Shown here piece after piece: positions 1 through 20,450 of a DNA stretch of 64,000 nucleotides. The DNA comes from Pardosa pseudoannulata (lineage: Eukaryota; Arthropoda; Arachnida; Araneae; Lycosidae): assembly GCA_032207245.1 (NCBI GenBank), contig CM063503.1, positions 110,015,850 to 110,079,849 on the forward strand, written 5' to 3'. The notes under the pieces were generated by a model. It had not been told where the DNA came from, did not search any database, and saw only the letters and a list, made by a program, of their open reading frames with translations. The position numbers and the translations under genes are program-made. Within the stretch, counting starts at the first letter, position 1. Each line of letters begins with the position of its first letter.

Positions 1-3000
1 TAACAATTTAGTAAAAGATACCTCTTATTATAGTAAAATTATGCACACATAAGTTGTAAATCATTTTAAGAAAGTTACATACAATTAGTGTTAATGATAA
101 AACAAAATTAATAAATTACAAAAAATTTGAGACATATCAAATTTAGTATATGAAATAGTCTAAAACTCCTATGTATCAATGAGTGGGAGAATGAATAGTA
201 AATATACATTTTCTACAGCATTATTTTGTCCTTTATTTAATGTACATATACTGACAAAGAATGTAATTTAGCTGCCTGAAAATGCTCATTTACAATCTTT
301 TAAAATGCCGTTTACAGTTTTATTTTAGATATTCATTTTATGAAAAACACAAGTTTCTTTGAATGCGTACCAATAAATTATCCATGAACATTTTTAGACT
401 TAAAAGAAAGTTTCATTTCATAACAAAACACAAATTTATATTTCCTCTATGTACACTAGATTTGAATATAAGTTACCACGAAATGGTCTTTATATATTTT
501 GAAAACTATATTTTAGAATCCATTTGCTAAATCTGATACTTCTGAAATCTTAGACTTTGAAGTATTACTGGAATTGAATTTACCAACATAAATATATTTA
601 AGTGCATTTCCATGTGCCCGTAAAAACATTAAGACATGCATTTTCTATATATAGTTTCGTAAATCTCTCACAACATGAATTTTGTTTTATTAATAAATAT
701 AAAACATCCAGTTCTATCTGTTGCTGAACTTTCCTTAGTAATATCATTTCTCAGGAATGATAATCGAAAGAGATAATAAAAGTTAATATAAAATAATTCA
801 TGTGTATTGAATCTTTCATTTTGCACGTGAAATTTATTTCTTACAAGATAATTAACTACCGTATAAAATGAGGAGTTTCAAGATAAGATTTTTTTTTAAA
901 TTGGGTTTAATGTAATACGTGTTACATTACTAACATGATATTATTGTGTAGTAGAAAATGATAAATTTAAACCATCATTTCACATTCATAACTATTGATT
1001 TTTAGTGTTTAGAAGTTTATTTGATTATTTAGCACAATATGTGCCACATAGACATCTAATGTATTAAAGATTTAAAGTAAACTATTAAATATTTTAATAG
1101 TATAAAATCATGCATTGCTTTGAGTATAATAATATGGAAAGTTCTTTATGCTTAATATAATCAATTTTATTTAAGAGACACATTTTAGACATTAGAATAT
1201 CACTTATTATTTAATAACATTGGACATAATAATATTTGGTTCACTATATATTATAGGTATAAAACTACTGAGTAATAACAATGACTTTATAAGACAATTT
1301 TTTATAATGTAATTGATAAAATATAAGGTTTGCTTTCTAAAACAGTTTTCCTTTCTTCTTTAAGCTCTATGAAACATTAGTTATGATAATTTTTGTTTTC
1401 CTCTAATTAACCTAAGTGACGGGAAATGTAGTATTAGAAAACAATAATTCCGACTGGTCCATGTTTAAAGGTAGCTTTCTTGTAAAGAAGAAACTACTAG
1501 GGCTCAATACCGACTCAAATTCAATTCATTTCATATTCCCTGTTTAAATCGGAACAGTGGCGTCCTCTACCGTCCTGTCAGCTCTACAAGGGATAGTATT
1601 TACATCTTGACAGAAAACAGGATCTCCATGCAATATTTAAAAAAATCTGCACTAAGATAACGGAATATAACTAGTGAAAATATTATCTCCATTTTTGTTA
1701 GGCTGGGCCAGAAGAAACAAGCACGCCTCCTTCAGATAACATGACACGTGGGTGTACTTGGAAGCGGAACCGCTGATGAGCTGGAGAAGGTTGTAACTCT
1801 AGATTTTTATCTTTTTTCATTCGAAAGTTCATTTTTTAGATTTACTGTGAATTTAACTGGGTGAACCACTCTAGCTTATCAGTGGTAGTATTTTCTGGAA
1901 ATTTACCATAAGAATAATTTATTGAAACAAAAATTATTGTGTTTAACGACATGAACATTCTGTATTGAATTTTTTTGTTCTGCCGTGCGTACCAAGTTAC
2001 TGTAAATCTTTCATTTGATATATTATCCATTTATTATTTTCTTCGGGAATCCATAAGCCCTTTTGGGGTTGTATGTAAGTGAGGAAAAAAAGTTGTTATT
2101 AAACAAATGGGGTGGGATATTAGTTTTGATAAAATTTATTTATTAATATTTCTTCAATTTCTAACTTCAGAACGAAGTTTCTATCCCTCAGATGTATTTT
2201 TTATATTCCACTGCTTCAGATAATACAATTTTTTATGCTGCAGCAAAATATAATTGAATTTGGAAAATATGAAAATCGAAATACATGTAATGCTTTTTCA
2301 ATTTTCTTACAAACAAATATAGGGTGAAATGAACCAAACGTTGCCTGAGGTATTGGCAGTTTCAACAAATGTGACAAAAGTTGAATATAAGAAACATTTA
2401 TTAGTAACTTCTTACATCTCAGTTAGAATTTTGTTACAGTTTATTTACATGGTACTTTTAATAATGCTGATTGAAGTAATTTTAAATACAACTATAAAAT
2501 AATAAGTAGTAAAATATATAGATGAAAACATTAAATTATTTTATTAAATATTAATTGTTAAACAAATCTTTTATTTGGTCATAGAATATATTATTTAATA
2601 TTTTAATTCCATGGCTGTATTCTTAATAATAATCGAATATATGGTTAATACAGAAATTACTTTTTTGACTTATTTTCTTTACAGAAAGTAAGCATAACAA
2701 GTTATATACTCTTAGCTAGTCAGTGACCTCGAAGTGAGTTGAGGAAATGTGGGAATTCTTGCTTTTTAAGCGTTTATTTTTAAAACTTCTCACACACAAG
2801 TCATTGTTATCACAGAAAGACCAATAAAAATTTTTCCTTTTACATATTAACATTTTTAAAAACTACATGTGTTTGTACAAATTACTGTTGAATAATAGAG
2901 ACATCACATGTTAATGTTACCCGTCATTATACTATAGTAAATTTTATTAATGGTTTTATTCATTCGTCGTAAGGATGCAAAATAACTTTTCTGACGAAAT

Positions 3001-3938
3001 ATTTTCATAGTATCTAAATATTTTTGAGTCAGTAGAAAATAAAGATTTTGCTGTGCTTAAAATTAAATATTCCCTAAATGAATAATAAAAACACAGCCTT
3101 ACAACAATCATTTCGCTTTCTTTTATAAAAAAATACTTTTTTAATCAACAAAAATATACACATAAAGTAAGATAAAACTATATACAGCTTATGAAGAAAT
3201 TAACTTTTGAAATTTAGAAATTTGAATCTGACTTTTCGTATCAAATAGAAGCTAATTATCTGCTTTATTTTCTAGACAAAAATTAGTTTAATATGTGAGT
3301 AAATAATTTTAATCCATATTTTGATAAATGATACTTTGAAAGATCTACAATTTAATCATTCATATTTTAAGATTTAAAATGTTAAATATTTATACAATTT
3401 TAGTTTTTCAGAAAAAAAAAATATTTTTCTTCAATTTTAATTGAAAAAATTGTTTTTCTAATATACATATGGGAAAAGTTTTGTTTTTGTGCAAGTGAGT
3501 TATAGTTTTTTCATTTGGTGTATTTTTTATGTTACTTGAAATAACATTACATACATATTCTTTTACTTTTAGAAAGCTATTAAATTCTTGTAAAAATAAA
3601 TATAAAAGAAGTAGAACATTTTATGATGGTTTGAAAATATGGTATTATACTGATGAGTTTTCGGCTTTTAATTTATCATGTATCCTTAAAATTTTAAAAA
3701 TAGTTCCTTTATTTAATACCATCTGCTTAACATAATTCTGTAAAATTTACTTTTTTTCATGAATCGAAGTTTTATTTCTTTGTTTCCCTTATATTATAAA
3801 TATCATTTGAATTTTTAATATCGCAATTTTTTGTTAAATATGTCTTATTTATATTGAAAAGTAAAATGACTATTCATTATCAATATAAAAAAAAATGTAA
3901 AGTATGAAATTTCGAGTCAAATTATATGTAACTTTACA
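1..3938. other. AT-rich non-coding stretch
   Basis: No gene seen. A GC-richer patch at about 1495-1800 has stops in all frames that I checked and no recognisable motif. If the glutamate receptor continues on the minus strand, this would be intron or lie downstream. Confidence 0.6.
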
Positions 3939-4133
3939 CCTTTTGAGATTAGGCGATGGCCGATTGGTTAGGATGCTGACCTTCGGTACCGGAGTTCGTG
4001 GGTTCGAATCCCACTATGGCATGGATGTTCGTAGCCGTTCGGAATCGGCTTTAAGCTGTAGGTCCCGGTCTCATTAGCCCTCGTGTTGCAAAATAGTAGA
4101 CCGTAGCACTCCAAACCAAACCTTTTGAGATTA
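3939..4133 (+). mobile_element. tRNA-derived SINE with intact target-site duplication
   Basis: A compact GC-richer insert. Its 5' part resembles a tRNA gene: an RNA polymerase III A-box-like TGGCCGATTGG at 3957-3967 and a B box GGTTCGAATCC at 4001-4011, spaced as in tRNAs. The 3' body (about 4015-4120) is unrelated to tRNA and has no long poly-A tail. The insert is bracketed by a perfect 13-bp direct repeat, CCTTTTGAGATTA, at 3939-3951 and 4121-4133. This is the signature of LINE-mediated retroposition. The SINE body is therefore about 169 bp (3952-4120). The perfect repeat implies a fairly young insertion. The family name is unknown to me. It has no coding capacity and would depend on a partner LINE. 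Confidence 0.85.
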
Positions 4134-9863
<5,730 letters not shown>

Positions 9864-10236
9864 GGAATTCTTGTAATGTGTTAGTAAACTGCATCATTTT
9901 ATTTCACTTAGCATGATTTTTTACAGAAAATATAGTCTTCTAGGATCCGTGTTTAGCAACTGACCTACAATGTATCTTTAAGATTATTACCTTTAGGAAA
10001 ACTCTTTTTCATCTTATTTTATGTGCGAAAGTTTTCTAAACTCAGAACAAGTTACGGACAAAAAAATAAACCTTTGAAAATCTAGATCTTGAAAGTATTG
10101 AACAAGTAAAATAAATATTTTCAAAGAACTAATAAACTTCAAAAATGATCTTGTTATTTTCTGTGATGTGGGAATATATGTATTCCGTCTTCTCTCTAAA
10201 TCTCCGCTTCATGTCAATTTTGCAACATAGTTTATT

Positions 10237-10242
<6 letters not shown>

Positions 10243-10318
<76 letters not shown>
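10243..10318. repeat. Compound (TG)n(TA)n microsatellite
   Basis: (TG) at 10243-10280 joins (TA) at 10281-10318. A shorter TG run follows at 10347-10370. The open frames across it on both strands are artefacts of the repeat. Confidence 0.95.
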
Positions 10319-10320
<2 letters not shown>

Positions 10321-13300
10321 CGGTGAAATTAATCAGCCGATCACAGTATGTGTGTGTGTGTATGTGTGTTAGTAAAATATTTAAAAGTTTTTCACAGTCG
10401 TACTTAAAATTAAAGGACAGATATAAGATACACATACATTACTAAAATATTAAAGTTAAAATTACATTGATGAATTAAAACTGCTTGAAAATTGAAAATT
10501 TTTGCATTTCTAAATTTTCAAAGCCCAAATAAGATATAAGATGAACGAGAGGACACGGCATCGGAGAACCATTTAATGATAAGACATATTGTAATAAGAT
10601 AAAGGTTATTTTACTTTTGTACAAGATATTCTGTAATAGTATATTTATATGTTTTAATGTCTAAACTCTCAATTTTGTTTTATTTTTTCCTTTTTTTTCA
10701 AAAATACTTTTTAAATCATGATTAAAACACTTATTTCTCAAACTTAAGTATTTTTAGAAAGTAGACAGTTTACAACTTGCTTATTTGAAGTAATGCGATC
10801 TGTTCACATTTCTTGTTTACATTCATAAAGAGGGAAAATTTATGATATTTTCTTTGAGAAATATTTAAATTCATTAAAATTACACGATCAAACGAAAATA
10901 TAATTTCGAAAATATTTTAAACATTATTTAATTTACTAATTTCATAAACTTGTTTTTCACATGTAAAAATATAAATTTTAATATAAATTTTGAATAATGT
11001 TAACATGTTTTACAACTTGCTATTGTGTTATGTCTTTATATAAAATATTTAATCCAATTTATACTCTTTAGGTGTTGCTAAAAAATAGTTTAATTTATAG
11101 CAGACTAATACATTATTACATTTAGACATGTAGATTACACTTAATTCTAAGTAATATATTTGCATATATCTGCTTTATCCTGTAATTTATCAAGAGTTTC
11201 TAAAGAAATGATAGGAAAATTTAAAAGTCTGTTTACACAGAAGGAAAATGCTCTTAAATTCTTGTGAAATCCAATACACACTTGAGAGCCAGAAAGAGCC
11301 GCAGATTATATGAAAGATTAAAAATATATTAGTAGTAATATGGCCCATGATAATTAAACAATTAATTTTTCTGCCCTTTTCGTATAGTTCAAATCATTTA
11401 TGCATTATTTTTATAAGAACATTTTTACTCTGGTATTAAGTTTCATTTGAAAAATTACCCTTAAATATGTCATTTACTGTAAACTGTAATTTGTAAATCT
11501 AGGAAGATATATTCCATTTTATATAATTGCAATTTTTTGCATCAAGTTTCTAAATGATACTCAATTAATCTTTCCAAATAGAAAATTAAGACCAATTTTA
11601 TATCTTCAGCCTTTTCAGATGAAATAACTCGATTGCGACAGATTTATGTGAACCATAAAGTATTTAAAACCTCATACTTTAATACCCAAACACTGCAATT
11701 AAATAAAGTTAGAATAGTGAATGAAAAACTTTAAAATACGGTAAAGATTTTCTTAAATTGTTTAAGCGAAAGTTTTTTAATGTGTTATTCGATGAAGTTC
11801 TCAAATTGTGTCATTACATATCCATTATTGTTCATTAAACCAACACTTAAATGAAAGCTGATCGTTAATGCAGGTGGAATATTTTGTAAAATGTGCTTTT
11901 AATGTAGCCTGTTAAGTATTTATTCATTCATTCAGACGCAACTCTATTAATCATGCATAAATTTATTCTAAGTAAAACTGAAGGTACTGAAAAGCTGGTA
12001 TTTGATAGTTCAACACATGTTTTATAGTACTAGTTTTAGATTCATCTTGATTCATCTCTTCTGTTGAAAATAAGTAAAAAAGGGCAGTCTTTGCTATAAA
12101 GAATTCTTTTATGCAAATATAATTTTTTTTTGTTAAATTTTAATTCCATGTTCAAAACCATCATTACTTCATATCCTTGGTAATGTTATTTTCACTTCAC
12201 CACATATATGCTTAACTTCAGACATTTATTATTAATAGCACATTTTTAAAAGAGACGTATGTTAAAATGACAACTCTCATTTCATTAACGGATTTAAACA
12301 TGATTTATGAATTCTTTATTTTATTCTCTTCAATTCGTTAGAGATTCTTTGTTTCTTGCTACACAGAAACTAAGTTAATGTCTTGTGAAATGGAGAAAAA
12401 TGTATGCTACAGTAGTTAATCTATATTAAGTTTTTCACTACTATATTTAAAAGTTTAATGCTTTGAAATGCCATTTTAAAAATTATATTTATACATAAGG
12501 CTATCATTTTTATACATACATTTACCAACTCTATTAATTTAGTATGTAAAAAAATATTTATGAAATATTAATTAAATATGTGGTAAGAAAATACTTTAAC
12601 TATAGTAATTAAAATAAGTTTTGAAATTTTGAATACATTTTTCATTTGAGATTCTTACTTAAAGCTAATATGTTCTGAATAAAAATAATAAATAACTTTT
12701 TTTTTAATCCTTTGAGCAAAATACGCTAAATTAAAGGATATCTAAACACAAAATCCGGTAAAAAATTGCTTTTTTTGAAAAAATAATACTATAAAGTATT
12801 TTAGCATTACGTATGAAAAAATAAAATATGAAAACTGCATATTTCGATGATGGCATATATGTTTATGGTACAATAAATGTGTATATTTAACTCTCTTTAC
12901 GGTTATGAACTGCATTTATCATAGTGGAACTACTGGAAACTAGTCTAGTTGTAAAACTTATATATTACAGACAATTATTGTCTAATAATTCTGTTCAGTT
13001 TTATTTATAAAACAAATTTTTCCTGCACCTTCTATATGATTACATAGGCATATATTATGCAATTTTATAATACGTAGTACAGTATGTAAAGAGATTGTTC
13101 CTATACTTGGAATATATTTAAGGATATTGAAGTACTTCAAATTGAGTATCTTTAAATATTCTAACTTCATTTATTTTTAATTTGCACTTTTAAGCAAGTA
13201 ACACTTTTATATATCTAGTATTCTATTTGAATTAACTGACATACTTTTAGGGATTTCCTTATTACATTTACTAATAAATGCCAATAGAAAGTTATGTTAG

Positions 13301-14199
13301 TACAGGGCCGTATTTTGAAAAATATATTAATGCCAAAGAGATTCATTTAAAAAAATATTTTTGACAGAGATTTATTTATATTATGCAATTATTTTACTCT
13401 TATCATTTACTCGTAATGACCTCCTTCTCTTGATCATGATAATTTAGGAATATTTTTAAACTCTTATTTTATTACATTAAAATATTTTGAAATCAATAAA
13501 CATATAGGTAAGTCAATAGTTGGAACTATAGATTCTATTAACTGAACCTTTTAATGTATTATTTTAAAACAAATATTCCGAAACAGTAATTTCTAAACTA
13601 TAATTCAGTTTGCTTTCAAAGGATTATTTAAGTTACATATAAAATTTAAAACTTTTATGTAAAAAATTAATACGATTATTTATTTTTTACTAACTTTATT
13701 TACACTTGTAATACTTCTTAGAATATAAAGTTTGTAAATTTTAGCTAAATAGTTTTAGAAGTGAATTTTAGTTTCCTTTATTAGTTGATTTCATAGACAC
13801 GTACTTCTGATAGATCATTGAATTCGACTTGAGTTAAACCGCCTCTCAGATCTTAACTTTTACATTTTAACTATCACTGTACAAGTACTTCATAAAAATG
13901 AAATAAATTTAACATTTCATACGAAATAAACTATTTTTAATTACCTTTAATTTTTACATTTAATATCCTTCATTTTTCTGGAGTTCTAGACTCAACAAAA
14001 CATTTTTTTATAAAGATGTTTTAGCACGATTATTTTTTGTAGATTCTTTTAGATTCAAGATTGATTTGTGCACAATCCTTTTCAAAAATTACCATTATAA
14101 ATGAATTAAATTTTCATCATCTACATACGTCGAATAGTTACAGATCAGAAGTATATGATGCAGATACAGACGTTGACGCACGTACGCACGTCCACACAC

Positions 14200-14202
<3 letters not shown>

Positions 14203-14291
<89 letters not shown>
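14203..14291. repeat. (AT)n microsatellite
   Basis: Pure AT of about 88 bp, preceded by an ACGC/ACAC-rich lead. Confidence 0.95.
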
Positions 14292-14294
<3 letters not shown>

Positions 14295-15487
14295 TTGAAT
14301 AATATAATGTTATCTTATTGACATTTATAAGTGCAGCAATAAACTTATGTTTGGACTTTGGGTAATTTTGGGTTTATAAATACACAAAATAATATTCCAA
14401 ATTAGTAAATATATATTTTCTATTCAAAATCAAAGTGGATTGTGCAATTGGATTACACAAAGAAATCTTAATATTTTAATATAAAAGTTTACTCAGTTTT
14501 ATAAACTTTGCCACTTCGCTTTGTAACATCTACCAGCATTTTAAGCAATTAGTTTCATAATGTTATCTTTTAAGTTGTAAAGAACTGAATTTCAAATTTC
14601 AAAGGAAACAGGAATTTACCATAAAATGTTTTATGTTGGAAGCAAACTATGTAAAACCTTTATTTTAAGGACATCAGTGCTTTTATTTTACCGAAGTTCA
14701 ATACAGATAAGAGAAATGTAGAATTAGTTTCAAAGAAATTTTATTATATATTACAAACTCTTTCTCCATTAATGCATGTAGAAAATGAAATATTATTAAA
14801 TTTAAAATTGAAATCGAAAACTAGAAAGCTGAGATATGGTAGAATGGTCTCTCTAAGTGTTCAGTGTTCTCAAAATGAAAAGTTATAAAGATAAAAGTCT
14901 TATGTAAACTGAATCTTAAATGAACAGTCTGTGAACCTAACAAAAATATCCTAGATAATAAGAATATATGACAGTTTTATGTTACTCATTTCTAAGTGTA
15001 ATAGACTAGCAGGAAATTTGATGAGTTCTTCGGTAGAAGGAGTTCCATGACTGTTGATGGTATGGCAAAATGTATTAAATTCATATTATGCTTTAAACTT
15101 GAAACAATATCCTTTTGCATTAAATTATTTGTCAAACTGGGTTGAGGAATAATTGTTTATTTTTTCCACTAATCTGAAATATAATACAAACTAAATTATT
15201 CAAGTTTAATTAAACTTAATAAATATTTAAAAAAAATATTTTGACAATGCAACATAAAAAATAATTTTTCGAAACTTTAATGAACAGAAAATACATTGTT
15301 CTTCATATATTGAAAAGATGTATAATGTTCTTTATGACGTTTTAGATTTACTGCTGTACAATTTTGCAATATTTTAATATAAATGGTGCAAACTTGGAAA
15401 AGTAACATCTATAATTAATAATGAACTTTATAAATTTTTACAAACTTAGTGCCTATTTAAAAATGAAAATTTAAAATAGCATAAAGA

Positions 15488-15499
15488 GGTGTGTGTGTA

Positions 15500-15576
<77 letters not shown>
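15488..15576. repeat. Compound (GT)n(AT)n microsatellite
   Basis: Short GT run followed by about 72 bp of pure AT. Confidence 0.95.
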
Positions 15577-15578
<2 letters not shown>

Positions 15579-18500
15579 AAAAAGGCCTTTGTAAGAGACA
15601 CTTTTTGAAAGTAAGAAGAATAGTAATATAAATACAAATATTAAAAAAAAATTCGATTTTTTAGTTAGCTGTTTTGTCCATATACTTAGAAATGGGACTT
15701 ATTTGAAATCCTCATGCATCACAAACTTATTGTTCTACCCTAAGTCACTATTTTTTCCTTATTCCTTATCATTTTTTAGTTTTTAGTGCTTATTATACAG
15801 TATTTAAGTAACAGCAAACATTTAAAAAAATTTAATAAATAACATAACAACCGTACATGATTTCAAAAATCAAGCATTACAGTTTTTCACTACAGAAAGA
15901 AACATGCGAGGTTTGTTTTCAAGTAGTCGTTTCTTCATGCGTTAAGAACATTACTTTTGTAGATTTATTAAATTATGGAATTTTTAAAATATAAATAAAA
16001 GAATCAAGTGCATTTTTGTAAAACTTTCATTTCTTTCCAGATAGTAGGCAGGAGAAAATCCATCCTCATTTGAAAATTCCAATTATTAATATACATTAAA
16101 ATAAAGTTCCCTCTATATGTTAAGTTTACGTTTAAATCAATTTATAAAAACTCAATTTCAATTTAAAAACTTCCCCACATTTCTTGCAAATTAACTATTA
16201 AGGAACAACAGCATGATCAACATATGTTTAAAGTATAGATCTAAGCAGTAACAACGTAAAATTTAGAAAAATTTGAAATCAAAGCCTAAGGTTTATTTTA
16301 AATATAATATTTTCAAACTATAATTTTTATTTCTTAATTCTTTAATTCTTAATTTTTTTCAAAGATAATTAAAGCTTAAATTCTTTTCAAGTGATTGATT
16401 TAGTTATACTTCATTTTTTGCAAAAACAGTTTTAAAATTTAAATATATGCTTTCAAACTTCCCAATCTCTTCAGATTTAAATAAAAATTAGCATAGTTAA
16501 TAAATACATTATTTTAAATAAATACTTTATTTTAGTAATATGACTGCTAAGAATTTAAAAGATAAACTTGGAAATAAAACTGATTTAAACGTGTGTGTCT
16601 ATATTTAAGAGAACTAAAGAATCAAAAAGAATTTTCTAAGTGATTAACTTTGGATTTGAAAAATTAAATATAGCTTGAAAATTTTTATTTTTGGAGTAAG
16701 TATGGTAAAGTTCCCGTTTCTCTTTTTCTCTCATTTCATTGCGAAAATTTGCATACTATGTTTTGTACAAAATTTTAGAAAAGATGATTTCATCCCAAGC
16801 TCTTTAAATGCTTATGAATATTTTTGCGTGACTGAGATAATTACCTTAATTTTCTTTATTAACTGTTTGAGAAACGTGTCCATTTTCTTTTCGTCGTTCA
16901 TGTATGTAGCATAATTCTTAAATCAATGTTAAAAGAAATATCCACTACTTAAATTTTTAAATGCTTAAGTAACATCTTTAATTTTTCCTTTTAACTAAAC
17001 CATAAAATTTAAAGAGAAATAGAAACCCCTAAATATACTTTTCTCTTGGGAGCATTAAAATGGAACCGTATATAAAAGTATTCCTTTTACATGAAACCCC
17101 ACACAAATCCCCTGATATGTCCTTTATACATAACTCTTCATTTCAACTTATAAAACATAATCTTTATTAGCGGCATCCTAAAGCAGTGGCTGAACTCTCG
17201 AAGACTGTGAAAGATTGAAACAAAATCAATTTTGACATTTAAAAAAATATGCTATCTTGTAACAAACATATAATATGGAAGTTTAACAATTCTATCAAAC
17301 TAAACGTGTTAAAGTAAAATTCTTGTGTGTGCTTGTGTATGTGTGTGTCCGAGATTGTTATAAAATTTTGTGAACACCCAAAGTAAAAAGAAAATTTACG
17401 ATAATCGAGATAATTTAGGTAGAGGTTAACATATTTATGAAGTTAAAAAAAAGAAAGAAATAAATTGAAAAACATAGAAATAAACTTTGAGATTCAATAG
17501 GAGAGATAGCTACAGTTAACAAATGTGTATTGCCAGACCAGATCTAGTTCGATTTATTATATAATAGTAGCTTTTAACTATATTACTACAAATAAAAATT
17601 CATTTATTAAATCAAAAAAGAGCTATGGAAGTAAGTTAAGTGAAAACGCATATATTGTCATATGAAGAAATATATAATATGAAATTTCATGAAATTTATT
17701 TCACTATCTTTCTAAGAGTGGTTTATTGGCAGAGTTTATTTTATAATATGAAGGTTTATTTTATTGTAATTAATCTGAAACTTAAAGAGACTTAATATAA
17801 AATATTAAATATACTTGAGGAAAATGTTTCGAGAAATTATGAGTTTTATAACGTCCGTATTCCATGTAAAATACAGGAATAAGAACCCCATATGTGCAGC
17901 TTTTTATCACAATAAGCTTTTTTTAAGGAAAAGCAGCAAATGATAAAGGATATTAAACATAATATAAATTAATAATTTTTTAAAATATTTGTTTACTTTC
18001 TAAAATATCTAATAAGTGTGATATAATTTATGAATTTATATAGTGCAAATTTTAGAGCTTTATATCAGTTTTGAAACAGAATAGTAGTTGGTAAACTATT
18101 AAAATAAATGCCTATCTACCGATACTTTTGATGTCATTGTTATAAAATCCTAAGTGCATTGAAACTTTTTCTAACGATTGGCGAAATTTATTTCGATGGT
18201 TTAATTTAAAAGAAACTCTAGAAGAATGTATATATTATTACATGACTTTCACAGGAGGTTACAAAAACTATTATTGTTAAAAGTCGTTTTTGTATCCTAG
18301 CATAGAAATGAATGTACTACTGTATTTTTTGATGTTGTAGATTGAGGTTATTACGTTATGACTTCAATTGAGTAAAATAAGGAAAATATTTTTTTTTTCT
18401 ATTTCATCAACGCGCTTTTTTTGTTTAGATATATCAATATGTGTTAAGATTTTTTAATTTTTTTTACATTCATGTGTGGTTTTAACAATTGTATATATTA

Positions 18501-19559
18501 TTCAGTTGCATATTTTAAAAACTTGTTGGATTCCGAAAGAAGATATAAATTATAAAATACCTATATACATATTCAAAATTATTTTTTTATTATACAAGAT
18601 AACAGTGAATTATTGAATAATAAATAACTAAAAACTTTTTTTTAATAAAAATAATTGGTAATACTAACATATATTAAAAAGTAGAACAAATCGAAAACAA
18701 TCTGAAAATAACTAAAAAAAAAAGAAGAAAACAAAATTTTGTAATTTTATTGACAAAATTACGTTTGTATAAAAATGTCAGACATAATAATAGTTTCTAT
18801 GGAGCTACTTAAAAATTAAAGTAATCAGAAAACATGTTTAATATCAATTTCCAGTTATCAATAATATCAATTAAATAAATGTATTTTATAAGCTAAAATA
18901 TTATTTTATGAGTAGGTTAAGAGTATTTACGATTTCTGAAAAGCATGGTATAAAACAACACTCAACTTATTCTATGATATTATAAAATAGTGTACCATTC
19001 AGCAAGCTTTGATTGAAATTTCAAACAGATAATTATCTTCATTCATATTAATATAAAAGATTTTTTCTTTCATCTTAATTATTTTGCTTTAGGTGTAAAT
19101 GTATGAAAAACTCTTCAATTACACACTAAACATTTAAAATTGCTAAATTAGAATGAATTTTAAATTTTACCGTTTTGTGATAGAAAAAATTTGCAATTTT
19201 TCATAAACACAAAAACATACTTTTAAAAATATTCTTTTGGATAAAATGCAAAGAAAAGTAAGTGAGTGAGTACCGGTTTTAGTGGAATAAAATCCATAAG
19301 AGAACATGCTGTGCTAAACAAATGTTACAAAAAAAGAACCGAAAAACAAACAATGTAATTTCCGAAATTAGAAAAAAAATGGAAAAATGGAAAAACACTA
19401 CTGTGAAGTCAAGAAATTTGATGCAATAAATAAGATAATATAAGGTATAATAAAATGATTATATCAAAGTAAAAATGTTTAAAATCTTAAAAATGTATAA
19501 TAATAACAGATAAACAAAAAAATAGGATTATATATTGTGATGAACCCTAATAGACTTTA

Positions 19560-20450
19560 AGATTGTAAAGAGCTTTGGATGGAGAGGGGGGGTTCCCAAA
19601 CAGATCACTCAAGTGTTAAACAATTTAAAAAAAAAACGTTAGACATTGATTATTAAAATTTGGGCAAACAAATAAAAAATGAAAAGTGGTATACTCTTCC
19701 TTACAATTGGTGTAATATGAAGCTCTTTCATTTGTCAAGAGCGAGATAACCGAGTATGACCAATACTTAGGAATGTTAAAATCACATCTGCTGTCTGTAC
19801 GGTATAATTGGCCATGGACAAATAAAGTGTTATAGCTCAGAGTTTGTTGCTGTTTTGCAGATTGCACAATTCTTGCCAATGAGTATAAATGTAATTTGAA
19901 ATCCATTTTAACACAACATTATAGAGAATATTCTGCTTGAAGGGGACAGAAGCAGCCTTCGAAGCACAGTCTGTAAGCTCGTTTCCAGTTTGGGATCCAA
20001 CAGAAGATACCATCGTACCCTTTACGAGAGAGGGTGTTTAACATATCAACAATTTCAGCTATCAGGGGATAAAAGTTATTTCGATTTTAAGTTGTTGGAA
20101 AATACTTCTGCTACCCGATACCTATGGTAATTAAAAGATTGAACAAAATGAAATGCCCGAAGATTCACGGCAACATCAGCAGTATACACGGAATAGACAG
20201 GAGGGAGCCTTAAATTAATAGTGGTATGTTTACACATAATACCACAACCAAGGCGACCGGCACCTATCGACCCATCCGTAAATATTGGATGGTAATCATT
20301 AAAATGGTTATGATGAGCTAAATAAAATTGTTTGAAAAAATCTAGGTCTGGATTTAAAAAATGCTTTTTGAAATATCTAATTTTCTTAATTTGAATGCCT
20401 TTATTTCGAGAATAAAATATGCGTCTAATGTTTCCCAAAAACACAACATG
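19560..20450 (-). pseudogene. Non-LTR retrotransposon 3' fragment: RNase H and C-terminal zinc knuckle
   Basis: Degenerate minus-strand copy of the end of a Jockey/I-like LINE polyprotein. The frame at 20444-20076 contains HPIFTDGSIGAGRLGCGIMC and TINLRLPPVYSVYTADVAVN, the start of a type 1 RNase H domain (catalytic Asp in TDGS). The usual 'TAE' glutamate is replaced by Asp. After several stops, the frame around 19800-19640 gives SLLTNERASYYTNCKEEYTT then HFLFVCPNF, matching the 'C..C...H.L..CP.F' tail found at the end of many arthropod LINE ORFs. The second half of the first Cys pair is changed to Tyr. The endonuclease and reverse transcriptase are missing, so the copy is 5' truncated, as is usual for LINEs. 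The 3' boundary is uncertain; low-GC flank resumes near 19560. It is not functional. Confidence 0.75.

Noticed and set aside
3952..4025. Functional tRNA gene
   Set aside because: The Pol III boxes are present, but there is no pairing acceptor stem, and the unit continues into a non-tRNA body with target duplications, so it is a SINE.
10232..10445. Open frames on both strands with YIYIYI and CVCVCV or HTHTHT runs
   Set aside because: They are translations of (TA)n and (TG)n microsatellites. The same applies to the frames at 14061-14321, 15446-15637, 31156-31353, 49062-49286 (end part) and 53984-54237 (end part).
16675..16914. 79-codon hydrophobic plus-strand frame
   Set aside because: Phe/Ile-rich composition is what AT-rich DNA gives by chance; no family resemblance.
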